A DNA stretch of 43,523 nt from Dysgonamonadaceae bacterium (GCA_031253625.1 JAIRVZ010000013.1:1-43523); one strand, 5' to 3'; positions 34,843 through 43,523 are shown, numbered from the stretch's first letter. Notes: generated from the letters alone by a model not told the origin. A program made the numbers and translations.

Positions 34843-35838
34843 ATGAGCCAAACAGTTGATATTCGTGAATTAAATGAAAGAATCGAAAGCAAAAGTGCTT
34901 TCGTGAATATGATTACGATGGGAATGGACCGCGTAATCGTAGGTCAAAAACACTTGGTTGAGTCGTTGTTAATCGGGTTGTTGTCGGATGGACACATCCT
35001 ATTGGAAGGAGTTCCTGGATTGGCAAAAACCTTAGCAATCAAGACATTGGGATCGTTGATTGATGCCAAGTACAGTCGCATTCAGTTTACTCCCGACTTA
35101 CTTCCTGCCGACGTTGTCGGTACGATGATCTACAGTCAGAAAAAAGAGGAATTCCTGGTGAAACAAGGTCCGATTTTTGCCAATTTTATACTGGCAGATG
35201 AAATCAACCGCGCTCCGGCTAAAGTACAATCCGCTTTGCTTGAGGCTATGCAGGAAAAACAAGTAACCATCGGAGAAAAAACATACCAGCTGCCCCAACC
35301 GTTTTTGGTGATGGCAACTCAAAATCCGATTGAACAGGAAGGTACTTATCCGCTACCTGAGGCGCAAGTCGACCGTTTCATGTTGAAAGTGGTTATCAAC
35401 TATCCTAAAAAAGAAGAAGAAAAATTAATCATTCGCCAAAATATGGGTGGCGAAAGAGAAGCCATCCAACCGGTATTGAAAAAAGAAGAAATACTGGAAG
35501 CCCGCAATATCGTTCGCGAGGTTTATATGGATGAAAAAATAGAAAAATACATCGTTGACATTGTATTTTCTACACGTTTTCCACAAGATCACGGCTTGTC
35601 TAATCTAAAAAACATGATTTCCTTCGGTGCATCACCTCGCGCATCTATCAATTTGGCATTAGCCGCAAAAGCTTACGCATTTATCAAACGCAGAGGATAC
35701 GTTATTCCCGAAGACATCCGCGCTGTTTGTCATGATGTAATGCGCCATCGTATCGGATTGAGTTATGAGGCGGAAGCCAACAATCTCACATCGGAAGAAA
35801 TTATCAGCGAAATTTTAAACAAGGTTGAGGTTCCATAA
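34843..35838 (+). CDS. moxR: MoxR-family AAA+ ATPase
   Basis: An AAA+ chaperone-like ATPase thought to help assemble or activate the vWA-domain proteins encoded downstream. Walker A GVPGLAKT (K62), Walker B ILADEINR, sensor 1 VMATQNPIEQEGTYPLPEAQ and the arginine-finger/sensor 2 region FGASPRASINL are all present. It has 331 residues. The ATG at 34843 (MSQTVDIRE) is chosen because the upstream frame would cross the predicted transcription start. It is the first gene of a moxR-DUF58-batABCDE operon, an arrangement long known in Bacteroidetes and spirochaetes and first linked to aerotolerance in Bacteroides fragilis. Confidence 0.94.
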   Translation: MSQTVDIRELNERIESKSAFVNMITMGMDRVIVGQKHLVESLLIGLLSDGHILLEGVPGLAKTLAIKTLGSLIDAKYSRIQFTPDLLPADVVGTMIYSQKKEEFLVKQGPIFANFILADEINRAPAKVQSALLEAMQEKQVTIGEKTYQLPQPFLVMATQNPIEQEGTYPLPEAQVDRFMLKVVINYPKKEEEKLIIRQNMGGEREAIQPVLKKEEILEARNIVREVYMDEKIEKYIVDIVFSTRFPQDHGLSNLKNMISFGASPRASINLALAAKAYAFIKRRGYVIPEDIRAVCHDVMRHRIGLSYEAEANNLTSEEIISEILNKVEVP

Positions 35839-35847
35839 GTTATGAGA

Positions 35848-35904
35848 AGGTTTCTCGCTACGCTCGAAATGACGGCTTGTCATTTCGAACACAGTGAGAA
35901 ACCT
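35848..35904. repeat. Short hairpin form of the GTCATTTCGAAC repeat within the bat operon
   Basis: Two 26-base arms (35848-35873, AGGTTTCTCGCTACGCTCGA..., and 35879-35904, GTCATTTCGAACACAGTGAG...) pair around a five-base loop with few mismatches. These are the termini of the MITE-like family joined directly, without the internal block. Confidence 0.85.
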
Positions 35905-35940
35905 CAAGACGAAATAAGGAAACTAATAAACTGAACAAAA

Positions 35941-36810
35941 GTGGAAACAAGCGAACTTCTAAAAAAAGTACGGCAAGTCGAAATAAAAACCCGTGGTCTT
36001 TCCCGCAATATTTTTGCAGGAGAGTATCATACTGCTTTTAAAGGCCGTGGGATGGCATTTTCTGAAGTGCGGGAATATCAATTCGGAGACGACATCAGAG
36101 ACATCGACTGGAACGTAACGGCGAGACATGCAAAACCTTACGTTAAAGTTTTTGAAGAAGAACGCGAATTAACAGTAATGTTGCTGATCGACATTTCGGG
36201 CAGTCGGGATTTCGGTTCTGTCGAATGGATGAAAAAAGATATTATCACGGAAATTGCTGCTACACTGGCTTTTTCTGCCATACAAAACAACGATAAAATC
36301 GGTGTTATCTTTTTCTCCGACAAGATAGAAAAATTCATTCCTCCTCAAAAGGGGAAGAAACACATCTTATATATCATCCGCGAATTGATCAATTTCGAAC
36401 CGGAAGAAACGAAAACCGACATCGCACAGGTACTTAAATACCTCACAAACGCTATCAAACGAAGATGCACGGCTTTTATCATATCTGACTATATCGACGA
36501 AAAAGATTATAGACACGCACTGACAATCGCTAACCGCAAACACGACATGGTTGCCATACAGGTTTACGACAACCGGGAAACCCAAATACCCAAAGTGGGA
36601 CTGATGAAAATCAAAGATGCGGAGACCGGAGCCGAAAAATGGGTGGATACTTCTTCTCTCAGCGTACGCGGAGCATATAAAGAATGGTGGAATATGCGCC
36701 AACAGAAAATGAACGATGCTTTCAAGAAAAGTCACGTCGATTCTGTTTCTATTCGTACAGATGAAGATTATGTAAAAGCTTTAATTGCTCTATTTCATAA
36801 ACGCAGTTAA
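35941..36810 (+). CDS. DUF58 protein (vWA-like)
   Basis: A cytosolic 289-residue DUF58 protein, always found beside MoxR in this operon. The DUF58 core is GRGMAFSEVREYQFGDDIRDIDWNVTARHAKPYVKVFEEERELTV, followed by a vWA-like MIDAS start LLIDISGSRDFGS. The start is GTG at 35941, with no in-frame ATG until about residue 38. It probably serves as a MoxR substrate or adaptor to the Bat membrane complex. That role is inferred from gene order. Confidence 0.9.
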   Translation: METSELLKKVRQVEIKTRGLSRNIFAGEYHTAFKGRGMAFSEVREYQFGDDIRDIDWNVTARHAKPYVKVFEEERELTVMLLIDISGSRDFGSVEWMKKDIITEIAATLAFSAIQNNDKIGVIFFSDKIEKFIPPQKGKKHILYIIRELINFEPEETKTDIAQVLKYLTNAIKRRCTAFIISDYIDEKDYRHALTIANRKHDMVAIQVYDNRETQIPKVGLMKIKDAETGAEKWVDTSSLSVRGAYKEWWNMRQQKMNDAFKKSHVDSVSIRTDEDYVKALIALFHKRS

Positions 36811-36816
36811 AAAACA

Positions 36817-37788
36817 ATGAAGATAACGAAATTTCTTTTCATAACTTTGATATTGTGCTGCTTGTGTTCTCTACAAACACGGGCGCAACAAACAATAGTC
36901 AAAGCGTCTATTAACCCTGATTCGACACAGTTGTTGATTGGACAACAAACAAACATTCACTTGGAAGTCGTACAGGCCAAAGGTAAATTTCTACAATTAC
37001 CGGCACTTCAAGATACGATAATCAAAGGAGTTGAATTGCTTTCCGTATCTAAACCCGATACGACAGATTTAGGAAGTATGTTGCAAATTAAGCAAGATTA
37101 TCTGATAACATCTTTTGATTCTGCCATTTATGTTTTACCTCCTTTACTGGTAATAGATGGAGTAGATACAATTCGGTCGAACGAGTTGGGATTAAAAGTT
37201 TCCACTTATCCTGTAGATACGGAAACAAAAAACTTTTTCGACATTAAAAATGTTGTTTCCCCACCTTTTGTTTTGTCGGATTATGCCTTGATCATTTGGA
37301 TTATTATTGGAGTAATTATTCTGGCATTAGCAGTATGGTACTACTTTGAAGTCTTGCACGGAAAACGCATTTTGGATGTTTTCAAGAAACCCGAAGTGCC
37401 CAAATTGCCTCCTCATATTATTGCACTTAATGAGTTGGACGAGATTAAACTCCAAAAATTATGGCAACAAGGACTTAATAAACAATACCATTCGTCGATT
37501 GCAGATACACTAAGAAAATACATCGAAGAACGGTTCGGAACTCATGCCATGGAAATGACATCAGGTGAAATTTTGATGAAAATAAAACATATAAGCGAAA
37601 CCGATTCTGTTTACGACAATTTGAAACAAATATTGCAGTTGGCCGATTTTGTGAAATTTGCCAAATATCATCCGCTGCCCGACGAAAATGAGTTAAGTAT
37701 GATGAATGCTTATCTGTTTGTAAATCAAACGAAAAAAGAAGAAGTGATTATTGAAGAAACGAAGTTAAACGAAGTTACAGGAAGTTAA
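36817..37788 (+). CDS. Bat-operon membrane protein with BatD-like periplasmic domain
   Basis: A 323-residue protein with a signal peptide (1-23, ending RAQQT), a periplasmic beta-rich domain resembling the N-terminal part of BatD proteins (about 25-140), one membrane helix (about 154-177, YALIIWIIIGVIILALAVWYY) and a cytoplasmic helical tail. The tail, YHSSIADTLRKYIEERFGTHAMEMTSGEIL through VKFAKYHPLPDENE, is like that of DUF4381/BatD C-termini. No accepted gene symbol is known to me. It starts six bases after the DUF58 stop. Its last residues (about EVTGS) are encoded by the left arm of a hairpin repeat, so the natural C-terminus may have been altered. Confidence 0.75.
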   Translation: MKITKFLFITLILCCLCSLQTRAQQTIVKASINPDSTQLLIGQQTNIHLEVVQAKGKFLQLPALQDTIIKGVELLSVSKPDTTDLGSMLQIKQDYLITSFDSAIYVLPPLLVIDGVDTIRSNELGLKVSTYPVDTETKNFFDIKNVVSPPFVLSDYALIIWIIIGVIILALAVWYYFEVLHGKRILDVFKKPEVPKLPPHIIALNELDEIKLQKLWQQGLNKQYHSSIADTLRKYIEERFGTHAMEMTSGEILMKIKHISETDSVYDNLKQILQLADFVKFAKYHPLPDENELSMMNAYLFVNQTKKEEVIIEETKLNEVTGS

Positions 37789-37852
37789 ATAAAGTTACAG
37801 GAATATTTTTTATTCGTTTAACTTCCTGTAACTTTATTTAACTCCCTGTAAC
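37774..37852. repeat. Long hairpin overlapping the 3' end of a bat-operon gene
   Basis: A 29-base arm 37774-37802 (GTTACAGGAAGTTAAATAAA...) pairs with 37824-37852 with one mismatch, leaving a 21-base loop. The stop codon at 37786-37788 lies inside the left arm. Sub-repeats GAAGTTA also occur in direct order, as if built by local duplication. Confidence 0.85.
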
Positions 37853-37868
37853 TTCCAATATTAAAAAT

Positions 37869-38852
37869 ATGATTTTTGCAAACCCATTATATTTTTGGCT
37901 ACTGCTCCTACTCATTCCTATGATTGGGTGGTATATCTGGAAACTTCGCAAATCGCAAGCAAGTTTTCAAATATCCGCTTCCCAAGGGTTTGACGAGGCA
38001 CCTGTCTCTTATAAAGTATATTTGAGACATTTACCTTTTGCATTTCGTGTGTTGTGTTTAATCTTTTTGATTATCGCATTGGCACGTCCGCAATCTACCG
38101 ACAATTGGGAAAATTCTACAACAGAGGGAATTGACATTATGATGGTAATGGATACTTCCTCTTCCATGTTGGCCGAAGATTTTAAACCCAACCGTTTAGA
38201 GGCAGCCAAGGAAGTGGCTGCGTCGTTTATCGCCGGTCGGCCGAACGACAATATCGGATTAGTTGTTTTTGCAAGAGAGAGTTATACACTATGCCCCCTT
38301 ACTACCGACCGTGCCGCTTTGATGAATCTATTGAAAGACGTAAAAATCGGCATGATTGAAGACGGAACCGCTATCGGACACGGTTTAGCCAATGCCGTCA
38401 GTCGCTTGAAAGACAGTCAAGCTAAATCGAAAGTCGTTATTCTGCTTACCGATGGGGTGAATAATAGCGGAGAAATAACGCCTTTAACCGCTGGTGAAAT
38501 TGCAAAAAAATACGGCATTCGTGTATACACCGTAGGAGTAGGAGCTAAAGGAACTGCTCCATATCCAGTTCAGGTGGCAGGTAGAATCGTTTATCAAAAT
38601 ATTCTTGTTGATATTGACGAAGATGTATTGACGCAAATCGCACAAATGACAGGTGGAAAATATTTTAGAGCAACAAATAAAGAAGCTCTAAAACGAATTT
38701 ACGAAGAAATCGATCAAATGGAAAAAACAAAAATAAGCGTTCAGGAATACAGTAAAAAGCAAGAAGAATTTCTTCCTTTTGCCCTCTTGGCTCTGCTGTT
38801 TCTATTATTGGAATTATTGTTAAGACATACATTATTAAGAAACATTCCTTAG
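37869..38852 (+). CDS. batA: BatA, membrane-anchored von Willebrand A protein
   Basis: Part of the Bat (aerotolerance) inner-membrane complex. N-terminal helix (about 4-21), a second helix (about 55-75), then a vWA domain with a full MIDAS motif D95-x-S97-x-S99 (MDTSSSM), its Thr region LCPLTTDRAAL and Asp in LLTDGVNNSG. A C-terminal helix (about 300-320) returns to the membrane. The 327 residues and the layout match BatA/BatB proteins. It is followed after two bases by batB, and the two are paralogues. Confidence 0.9.
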   Translation: MIFANPLYFWLLLLLIPMIGWYIWKLRKSQASFQISASQGFDEAPVSYKVYLRHLPFAFRVLCLIFLIIALARPQSTDNWENSTTEGIDIMMVMDTSSSMLAEDFKPNRLEAAKEVAASFIAGRPNDNIGLVVFARESYTLCPLTTDRAALMNLLKDVKIGMIEDGTAIGHGLANAVSRLKDSQAKSKVVILLTDGVNNSGEITPLTAGEIAKKYGIRVYTVGVGAKGTAPYPVQVAGRIVYQNILVDIDEDVLTQIAQMTGGKYFRATNKEALKRIYEEIDQMEKTKISVQEYSKKQEEFLPFALLALLFLLLELLLRHTLLRNIP

Positions 38853-38854
38853 TT

Positions 38855-39880
38855 ATGGCTGGATTTAGATTTGAACATATCGAATATTTATATTTGCTAT
38901 TAATCATACCTCTTTTAGCTCTCTTGTATATTTACTCCATGCGTAACAAGAAAAAAGCCATCAAAGAGTTTGGAAATATGCGCATAGTCAGGCAATTGAT
39001 GCCCGATGTTTCGTTAAAAAGACAATACCTGAAATACTGGTTGGTTTCAATCTGCGTCGTATTGTTTATATTTTTGATTGCAAGACCTCAATTCGGTTCT
39101 AAATTAGAAACCGTTAAACGTCAGGGAGTGGAAGTAATGGTTTGTTTAGATGTATCTAAATCGATGTTGAGTACCGACATTTCCCCCAGTCGATTGGAAA
39201 AATCCAAACAAATTCTTTCTAAGTTGGTAGATAATTTGAGAAACGATAAAATCGGTTTGATTGTTTTCGCAGGAGATGCTTATGTGCAATTGCCTATTAC
39301 TTCAGATTATGTATCGGCCAAAATGTTTTTAACGAGCATCGACCCTTCAATGGTACCGGTACAAGGAACATCTATCGGTGCTGCCATAAAATTAGCAACC
39401 CGCTCATTTACTCCCAACTCGACAAACGAAAAAGCAATCGTATTGATTACTGACGGAGAAAATCACGACGATGATGCCATTGGTGCCGTAAAAGCTGCTG
39501 CCGAAAAGGGAATAATAACACACGTTTTGGGCGTAGGGCTTCCTGCCGGAGCACCCATACCTATCGGAGGAAACAATAATTTCCTCAAAGACAAAGACGG
39601 AAATGTGGTTATTACAAAACTCAACGAAGAAATGGGTAAGCAAATTGCTGCTGCAGGAGGAGGTATATATGCTCGAACAGATAATACAAATGCGTCACTG
39701 AGAGCCTTACAGCAAGAAATAGAAAAAATGAACAAAGCCGACATCGAAAGTAAAGTTTATACGAATTACAACGAAAAATATCAGATTTTTGCATGGATTA
39801 TACTCTTTATTTTAGTATTTGAATTCTTTATATTAGATAGGAAAAACAGGGTGTTTAAGAAAATAACATTGTTCAAATAA
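38855..39880 (+). CDS. batB: BatB, membrane-anchored von Willebrand A protein
   Basis: Paralogue of BatA with the same plan: two N-terminal helices (about 9-27 and 55-75), a vWA domain with MIDAS D99-x-S101-x-S103 (LDVSKSM), metal-site Thr in QLPITSDYVSA and Asp in LITDGENHDDDA, and a C-terminal membrane helix (about 306-325). It has 341 residues. BatA and BatB are thought to form a vWA pair that recruits the TPR proteins BatC and BatE. The batC ATG follows its stop directly. Confidence 0.9.
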   Translation: MAGFRFEHIEYLYLLLIIPLLALLYIYSMRNKKKAIKEFGNMRIVRQLMPDVSLKRQYLKYWLVSICVVLFIFLIARPQFGSKLETVKRQGVEVMVCLDVSKSMLSTDISPSRLEKSKQILSKLVDNLRNDKIGLIVFAGDAYVQLPITSDYVSAKMFLTSIDPSMVPVQGTSIGAAIKLATRSFTPNSTNEKAIVLITDGENHDDDAIGAVKAAAEKGIITHVLGVGLPAGAPIPIGGNNNFLKDKDGNVVITKLNEEMGKQIAAAGGGIYARTDNTNASLRALQQEIEKMNKADIESKVYTNYNEKYQIFAWIILFILVFEFFILDRKNRVFKKITLFK

Positions 39881-40567
39881 ATGAAGAAATATATTATATT
39901 ATCAATTTTAATTGCAATTTCTTTAAGTGCTTTTGCTCAAAAAGAAACCAGAAAGCAACTAAGAGAAGGGAATAAGGTATATAAAGAGGAAAAATATACC
40001 GAATCCGAAATTGCTTACAGAAAAGCTCTTGAGACGGCCAAGGAACAATCGGCCGATGCAGCATACAATTTAGGTAATGCTCTGTATAGGCAAGAGAAAT
40101 TTCCCGAAGCATTACAACAATATCAAGCAGTTCTGAATTCCGAAACCGACATGAAGAAATTAGCATCAACTTTCCACAATGTGGGAAATATTTTTATGAA
40201 TCAACAAGATTATGCTAAAAGCGTTACAGCATTTAAACAATCCTTGAGATTAAATCCTAAAGATGATGAAACCCGTTATAATCTGGCTTTAGCTCAAAAA
40301 TTGTTACAAGATCAACAACAAAATCAAGATAAAAATAACGACAAAGACAAACAGGAACAAGATAAGCAAGACAAACAAGATCAACAACAAAATCAGGATA
40401 AGCAAGATAAAACACAAGAAGAGCAACAACCGGAAGAACAAATGAGCGAAGATAAAGCCCAACAAATCTTAGATGCCTTGTTGCAAAACGAGAAAGACGT
40501 TCAAGAAAAAATGAAAGAAGCTCAAATGAAACAGATGAAAACCCGGAAAACAGAGAAAGACTGGTAA
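39881..40567 (+). CDS. batC: BatC, TPR protein with Gln/Lys/Asp-rich tail
   Basis: Periplasmic tetratricopeptide protein, 228 residues. Signal peptide 1-19 (ends SAFAQ). About three TPR units lie in residues 25-145 (for example AYNLGNALYRQEKFPEALQQYQ and VGNIFMNQQDYAKSVTAFKQ). A highly charged low-complexity segment of Gln, Asp, Lys and Glu (about 147-190, repeats of DKQDKQDQQQNQ) follows, and a short helix-forming end with LDALLQNEKDVQEKM. The length and tail are usual for BatC of Bacteroidetes. It starts one base after the batB stop. Confidence 0.88.
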   Translation: MKKYIILSILIAISLSAFAQKETRKQLREGNKVYKEEKYTESEIAYRKALETAKEQSADAAYNLGNALYRQEKFPEALQQYQAVLNSETDMKKLASTFHNVGNIFMNQQDYAKSVTAFKQSLRLNPKDDETRYNLALAQKLLQDQQQNQDKNNDKDKQEQDKQDKQDQQQNQDKQDKTQEEQQPEEQMSEDKAQQILDALLQNEKDVQEKMKEAQMKQMKTRKTEKDW

Positions 40568-40569
40568 TT

Positions 40570-40630
40570 TGTCAATTATCAATTATTAATTATCAATTAT
40601 TAAAACTATGTGGTCTATGTGCCTATGTGT
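40570..40630. repeat. Short AT-rich direct repeats and TATGTG repeats around the batD start
   Basis: TCAATTAT(C/T)AATTATTAA units repeat between 40571 and 40602, then CTATGTG occurs three times from 40605 to 40627 (CTATGTGGT, CTATGTGCC, CTATGTGTT), across the proposed batD start codon. This makes the exact batD start uncertain. Confidence 0.6.
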
Positions 40631-42485
40631 TTCAAAAATAAAAAGAAAATTTATATTTGTGGTATTGCTGATAGGATGTGCATTCAGCGGATTCTCACAA
40701 GTAACTTTTAAAGCTACAGCACCTAATGCCGTGGTGCTGGGAGAACAATTTCGATTGACTTACACGCTGAATGAAGAAGGAAAAGACCTTCGGATTGCCG
40801 AATTGCCCGATTTCGATATATTGTATGGGCCAAGCGTATCGCGTTCTTCGAGTTATTCGATTGTCAACGGACAAACAACTTCGAGTGTTTCCAATTCATA
40901 CACCTATACTTTGATGTCCAAGAAAGAAGGAACTTTTGAAATTCCTCCGGCAGCAATAAAAGTGGGCAACAGCGAATACAAATCTAACTCGGTAACAATT
41001 AGAGTATTGCCTCAAGACAAAGCATCCGGAAACAACAATACTCAAAGTCAGTCTAACCAAAGTGGGAATTCAGCAGCAAGTAGTAGTGGTAGTGGCAACG
41101 TTTCTTCCGACGAAGTTTTTGTCAGAATGCACCTTACCAAAAATTCGGTATTTGAAAATGAAGGTTTCTTGGTTACATTTAAAATATATTCCCTTTACGA
41201 TATTGTCAATGTCGACAATCTGAAATTTCCTGAATTTGAAGGATTTATCGCACAAGAAATTGAATTACCTGCTAATCAGCAACTCAAATTGGAAAACTAC
41301 AACGGACGTAATTATCAGACCTATATTCTGAAACAAGTCGTACTTTATCCCCAACGTTCGGGTACACTTACCATTCCTTCCGGAAAAATTGACCTTATTT
41401 TGCGCATGCGTTCACAACAACGTGTAAAAAGTATTTTCGACGATTTTTTCGATTCCTATACGAATGTGAGAAAAAGTTTGATTATTAATTCCGGTACCGT
41501 TAACGTGAAACCTCTTCCGGCAGGAAAACCCGCATCATTTTCGGGTGCCGTGGGAGATTTTAAAATGACTTCTTCCATCAATTCACAAAATGTGAAAGCC
41601 AATGAGGCGGTTACAATTAAAATCGACATTTCCGGAAATGGGAACATCAAGATGATAAAAACTCCGGAAATCGTATTTCCCAACGATTTTGAGATTTATG
41701 ATCCTAAGGTAAATTTGAATATCAAAACGACAGCAAGCGGTGTTACCGGCAGCAAGTCGATAGAATATTTGGCCATTCCACGATATGCCGGAGATTTTAC
41801 GATCCCTTCTGTTTCGTTTTCTTTTTTCGATCTCAAATCGGGAACATTTAAAACGCTGTCCACCCCTGAATATACTCTCCATGTAGCCAAAGGAGAAGTC
41901 GGTTCGGCAAATTCAAATCAACCGATCGTCGGCAATTTTTCCAACAAAGAAGACTTGAGATTTGTAGGAAAAGATATTCTTTATATCAAAACAGATGGAT
42001 TTTCTTTCCATAAAAAAGACGACTTCTTCATTGGAAAATTATCATATATATTATGGTATATTATTCCTGCATTATTGTTTATCGCCTATTTCATATTAAA
42101 CAGAAAGCAGGCCAAAGAAAATGCCAATATCGCTTTGGTGCGCACGAAAAAAGCAAACAAAGTGGCATCCAAACGATTGAAAATTGCCGGAAAATTATTG
42201 AAAGAAAACAAAAAAGAAGAATTCTACGATGAAGTATTGAAAGCATTGTGGGGTTATTTGAGCGACAAGTTAAATATTCCGGTCGCCTCGCTTACCAAAG
42301 ACAATGTAGAAACAGAAATGACAAAATATGGAGTAGGCGAACCGTTAATAAAAGAATTTATGGATATTTTGAATACCTGCGAGTTTGCCCGCTATGCACC
42401 GAGCCAAGGTTCTCACGAAATGGATAAACTCTACGATTCGACCATCAATGCGATAGATAAAATGGAAAATACAATTAAAAAATAA
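40608..42485 (+). CDS. batD: BatD, large periplasmic/membrane Bat-complex protein
   Basis: A 625-residue BatD-family protein. Signal peptide about residues 10-31 (KRKFIFVVLLIGCAF, ending FSQVTF). Repeated beta-rich BatD (immunoglobulin-like) domains fill the periplasmic part: FKATAPNAVVLGEQFRLTYTL, a Ser/Asn/Gln-rich spacer near 145-165, then VFVRMHLTKNSVFENEGFLVTFKIYS and SSINSQNVKANEAVTIKIDISGNG. One membrane helix (about 476-497) and a cytoplasmic tail with YDEVLKALWGYLSDKLNIPVASLTKDNV follow. The ATG at 40608 falls in a repeat-derived leader. ATG 40617 is an alternative. The family is thought to link the vWA and TPR parts. Confidence 0.88.
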   Translation: MWSMCLCVSKIKRKFIFVVLLIGCAFSGFSQVTFKATAPNAVVLGEQFRLTYTLNEEGKDLRIAELPDFDILYGPSVSRSSSYSIVNGQTTSSVSNSYTYTLMSKKEGTFEIPPAAIKVGNSEYKSNSVTIRVLPQDKASGNNNTQSQSNQSGNSAASSSGSGNVSSDEVFVRMHLTKNSVFENEGFLVTFKIYSLYDIVNVDNLKFPEFEGFIAQEIELPANQQLKLENYNGRNYQTYILKQVVLYPQRSGTLTIPSGKIDLILRMRSQQRVKSIFDDFFDSYTNVRKSLIINSGTVNVKPLPAGKPASFSGAVGDFKMTSSINSQNVKANEAVTIKIDISGNGNIKMIKTPEIVFPNDFEIYDPKVNLNIKTTASGVTGSKSIEYLAIPRYAGDFTIPSVSFSFFDLKSGTFKTLSTPEYTLHVAKGEVGSANSNQPIVGNFSNKEDLRFVGKDILYIKTDGFSFHKKDDFFIGKLSYILWYIIPALLFIAYFILNRKQAKENANIALVRTKKANKVASKRLKIAGKLLKENKKEEFYDEVLKALWGYLSDKLNIPVASLTKDNVETEMTKYGVGEPLIKEFMDILNTCEFARYAPSQGSHEMDKLYDSTINAIDKMENTIKK

Positions 42486-42499
42486 GGAAGGAGATAACC

Positions 42500-43258
42500 A
42501 TGTATACAAGAAAAATTTTCATCCTTTTACTTTTGTTTCAAATAGTAACATTTAGCTTGAAAGCGCAAAATACTGATTTACAAGCTGCCGCAGAAGCTTA
42601 CTCAAAAAGCGAATATTCCGAAGCCGTGGAGTTATATAAGAATATTTTAGAAACATCCGGAGAGTCGGCACTTATCTATTATAACATTGGCAACAGCTAT
42701 TACAAAATGAACAAAACAGCCTTAGCCATACTGAATTACGAACGCGCGCTGCTGTTGAATCCGGGAGATAAAGACACTCGTTTCAATTTAGAAATCGCCA
42801 AACTCCAAACTGTCGATAAAATCGAACCCATAGGTAAATTTTTCCTTTCGGAATGGATGGAATCTCTGCAAAATATTTACGGAACGAATGCGTGGAGCAA
42901 AATAGGCATTGTTTCTTTCTTATTATTGATAGGTTCGCTCGTATTGTTTTTCTTTTCTCGCAAAATTATATTGAAAAAAATCGGTTTTTACACAAGTATA
43001 ATTTGGATCGTTTTTATAATTACAGCCAATGTCTTCGCATACAGACAAAAACAAAAACTTGTCGAAAGAAATTATGCCATTGTATTTACTCCAACGGTTA
43101 CGATTAAAAGTGCTCCCGACACCAGCGGCAACGATCTTTTCGTATTGCACGAAGGAACAAAAGTGCTGATAAAAAGTCAATTAGGAGAATGGAGCGAAAT
43201 TCAAATCGCAGATGGCAACATCGGTTGGATTAAAAACAACGATATTGAGGTAATATAA
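42500..43258 (+). CDS. batE: BatE, TPR and SH3-domain membrane protein
   Basis: Final member of the Bat operon, 252 residues. Signal peptide 1-22 (ends LKAQN). Two TPR-like units (about 27-100: AAAEAYSKSEYSEAVELYKNIL and LIYYNIGNSYYKMNKTALAILNYERAL). Two membrane helices (about 136-152 and 160-182). A C-terminal bacterial SH3 domain (about 195-252: VTIKSAPDTSGNDLFVLHEGTKV then GEWSEIQIADGNIGWI). The order TPR-TM-SH3 is that of Bacteroidetes BatE. It starts 14 bases after the batD stop and is followed by a strong terminator. Confidence 0.9.
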   Translation: MYTRKIFILLLLFQIVTFSLKAQNTDLQAAAEAYSKSEYSEAVELYKNILETSGESALIYYNIGNSYYKMNKTALAILNYERALLLNPGDKDTRFNLEIAKLQTVDKIEPIGKFFLSEWMESLQNIYGTNAWSKIGIVSFLLLIGSLVLFFFSRKIILKKIGFYTSIIWIVFIITANVFAYRQKQKLVERNYAIVFTPTVTIKSAPDTSGNDLFVLHEGTKVLIKSQLGEWSEIQIADGNIGWIKNNDIEVI

Positions 43259-43300
43259 CTCTTTATATTAAATTACGCTTGTTCGAAAAAGGCAAATTTC

Positions 43301-43339
43301 AAAAGCCCGCTTGCTTTTTAAAATCGCAGGCGGGCTTTT
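43301..43339 (+). terminator. Intrinsic terminator of the bat operon
   Basis: AAAAGCCCGCTTGC (43301-43314) pairs with GCAGGCGGGCTTTT (43326-43339) with one G-T pair, loop of 11 bases, T-run at the end of the stem. It is GC-rich against an AT-rich background and lies 42 bases after the batE stop. The remaining 180 bases to the window end are AT-rich and hold nothing I recognise. Confidence 0.9.
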
Positions 43340-43523
43340 TGAGTGAAAAGTACGAGGGAAAAATATGAAATTAAAAATTATGAAAAAAATATTGCTTTTT
43401 TTATAGGGTATTTCATTGCTAAACTATCTATAAAAAAATATTCATTTTATTTAAGTGAAAGAATTTATAAAAATGCACCAAATAAATCGGTATTCCTGCA
43501 TCGTATGCTATAGTGTTTTATTT

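Overview
The window looks like a chromosome segment of a low-GC Bacteroidetes bacterium, probably order Bacteroidales. The evidence is a 14-repeat hybrid two-component regulator, a mannan-utilisation operon of the Bacteroides fragilis type, the moxR-batABCDE operon, a THUMP-like (PG_1098-type) methyltransferase, a DUF5053 protein, and several promoters fitting the Bacteroidetes consensus TTTG-N19-21-TAnnTTTG. No tRNA, rRNA or CRISPR array was recognised.

Layout. 1-2300: a gene fragment cut by the window edge, then a decayed IS1182-type element. 2500-13300: housekeeping and stress genes: ohr, purB, an RNA pseudouridine synthase with a very long RGG/GGY-rich N-terminus, asnS, recJ and recQ on the plus strand. 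A methyltransferase that carries an in-frame repeat insertion, and two small genes behind a palindrome-spanned promoter, lie on the minus strand. 13380-17870 (minus strand): an alpha/beta hydrolase, miaA, a nitroreductase, a lysine-2,3-aminomutase-like radical SAM enzyme and a NUDIX hydrolase.

17880-34731 is the accessory core. A hybrid two-component regulator is divergent from a nine-gene plus-strand operon: GH5, GH26, GH27, GH5_7-type mannanase, a second GH26, GH3, GH130 phosphorylase, GPH-type sugar symporter and mannobiose/cellobiose 2-epimerase. Together they form a (galacto/gluco)mannan pathway. Exported, mostly lipid-anchored glycosidases debranch and cut mannan to mannobiose. The symporter imports it, the epimerase converts it to mannosyl-glucose, and GH130 phosphorolyses that to mannose-1-phosphate and glucose. 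No SusC/SusD pair lies inside the window.

34843-43258 is a complete moxR-DUF58-(BatD-like)-batA-batB-batC-batD-batE operon for an inner-membrane vWA/TPR complex, closed by a strong terminator.

A second theme is repeats. At least five families of palindromic or mosaic intergenic repeats sit between genes, inside operons, across a start or stop region, and once inside a coding frame.
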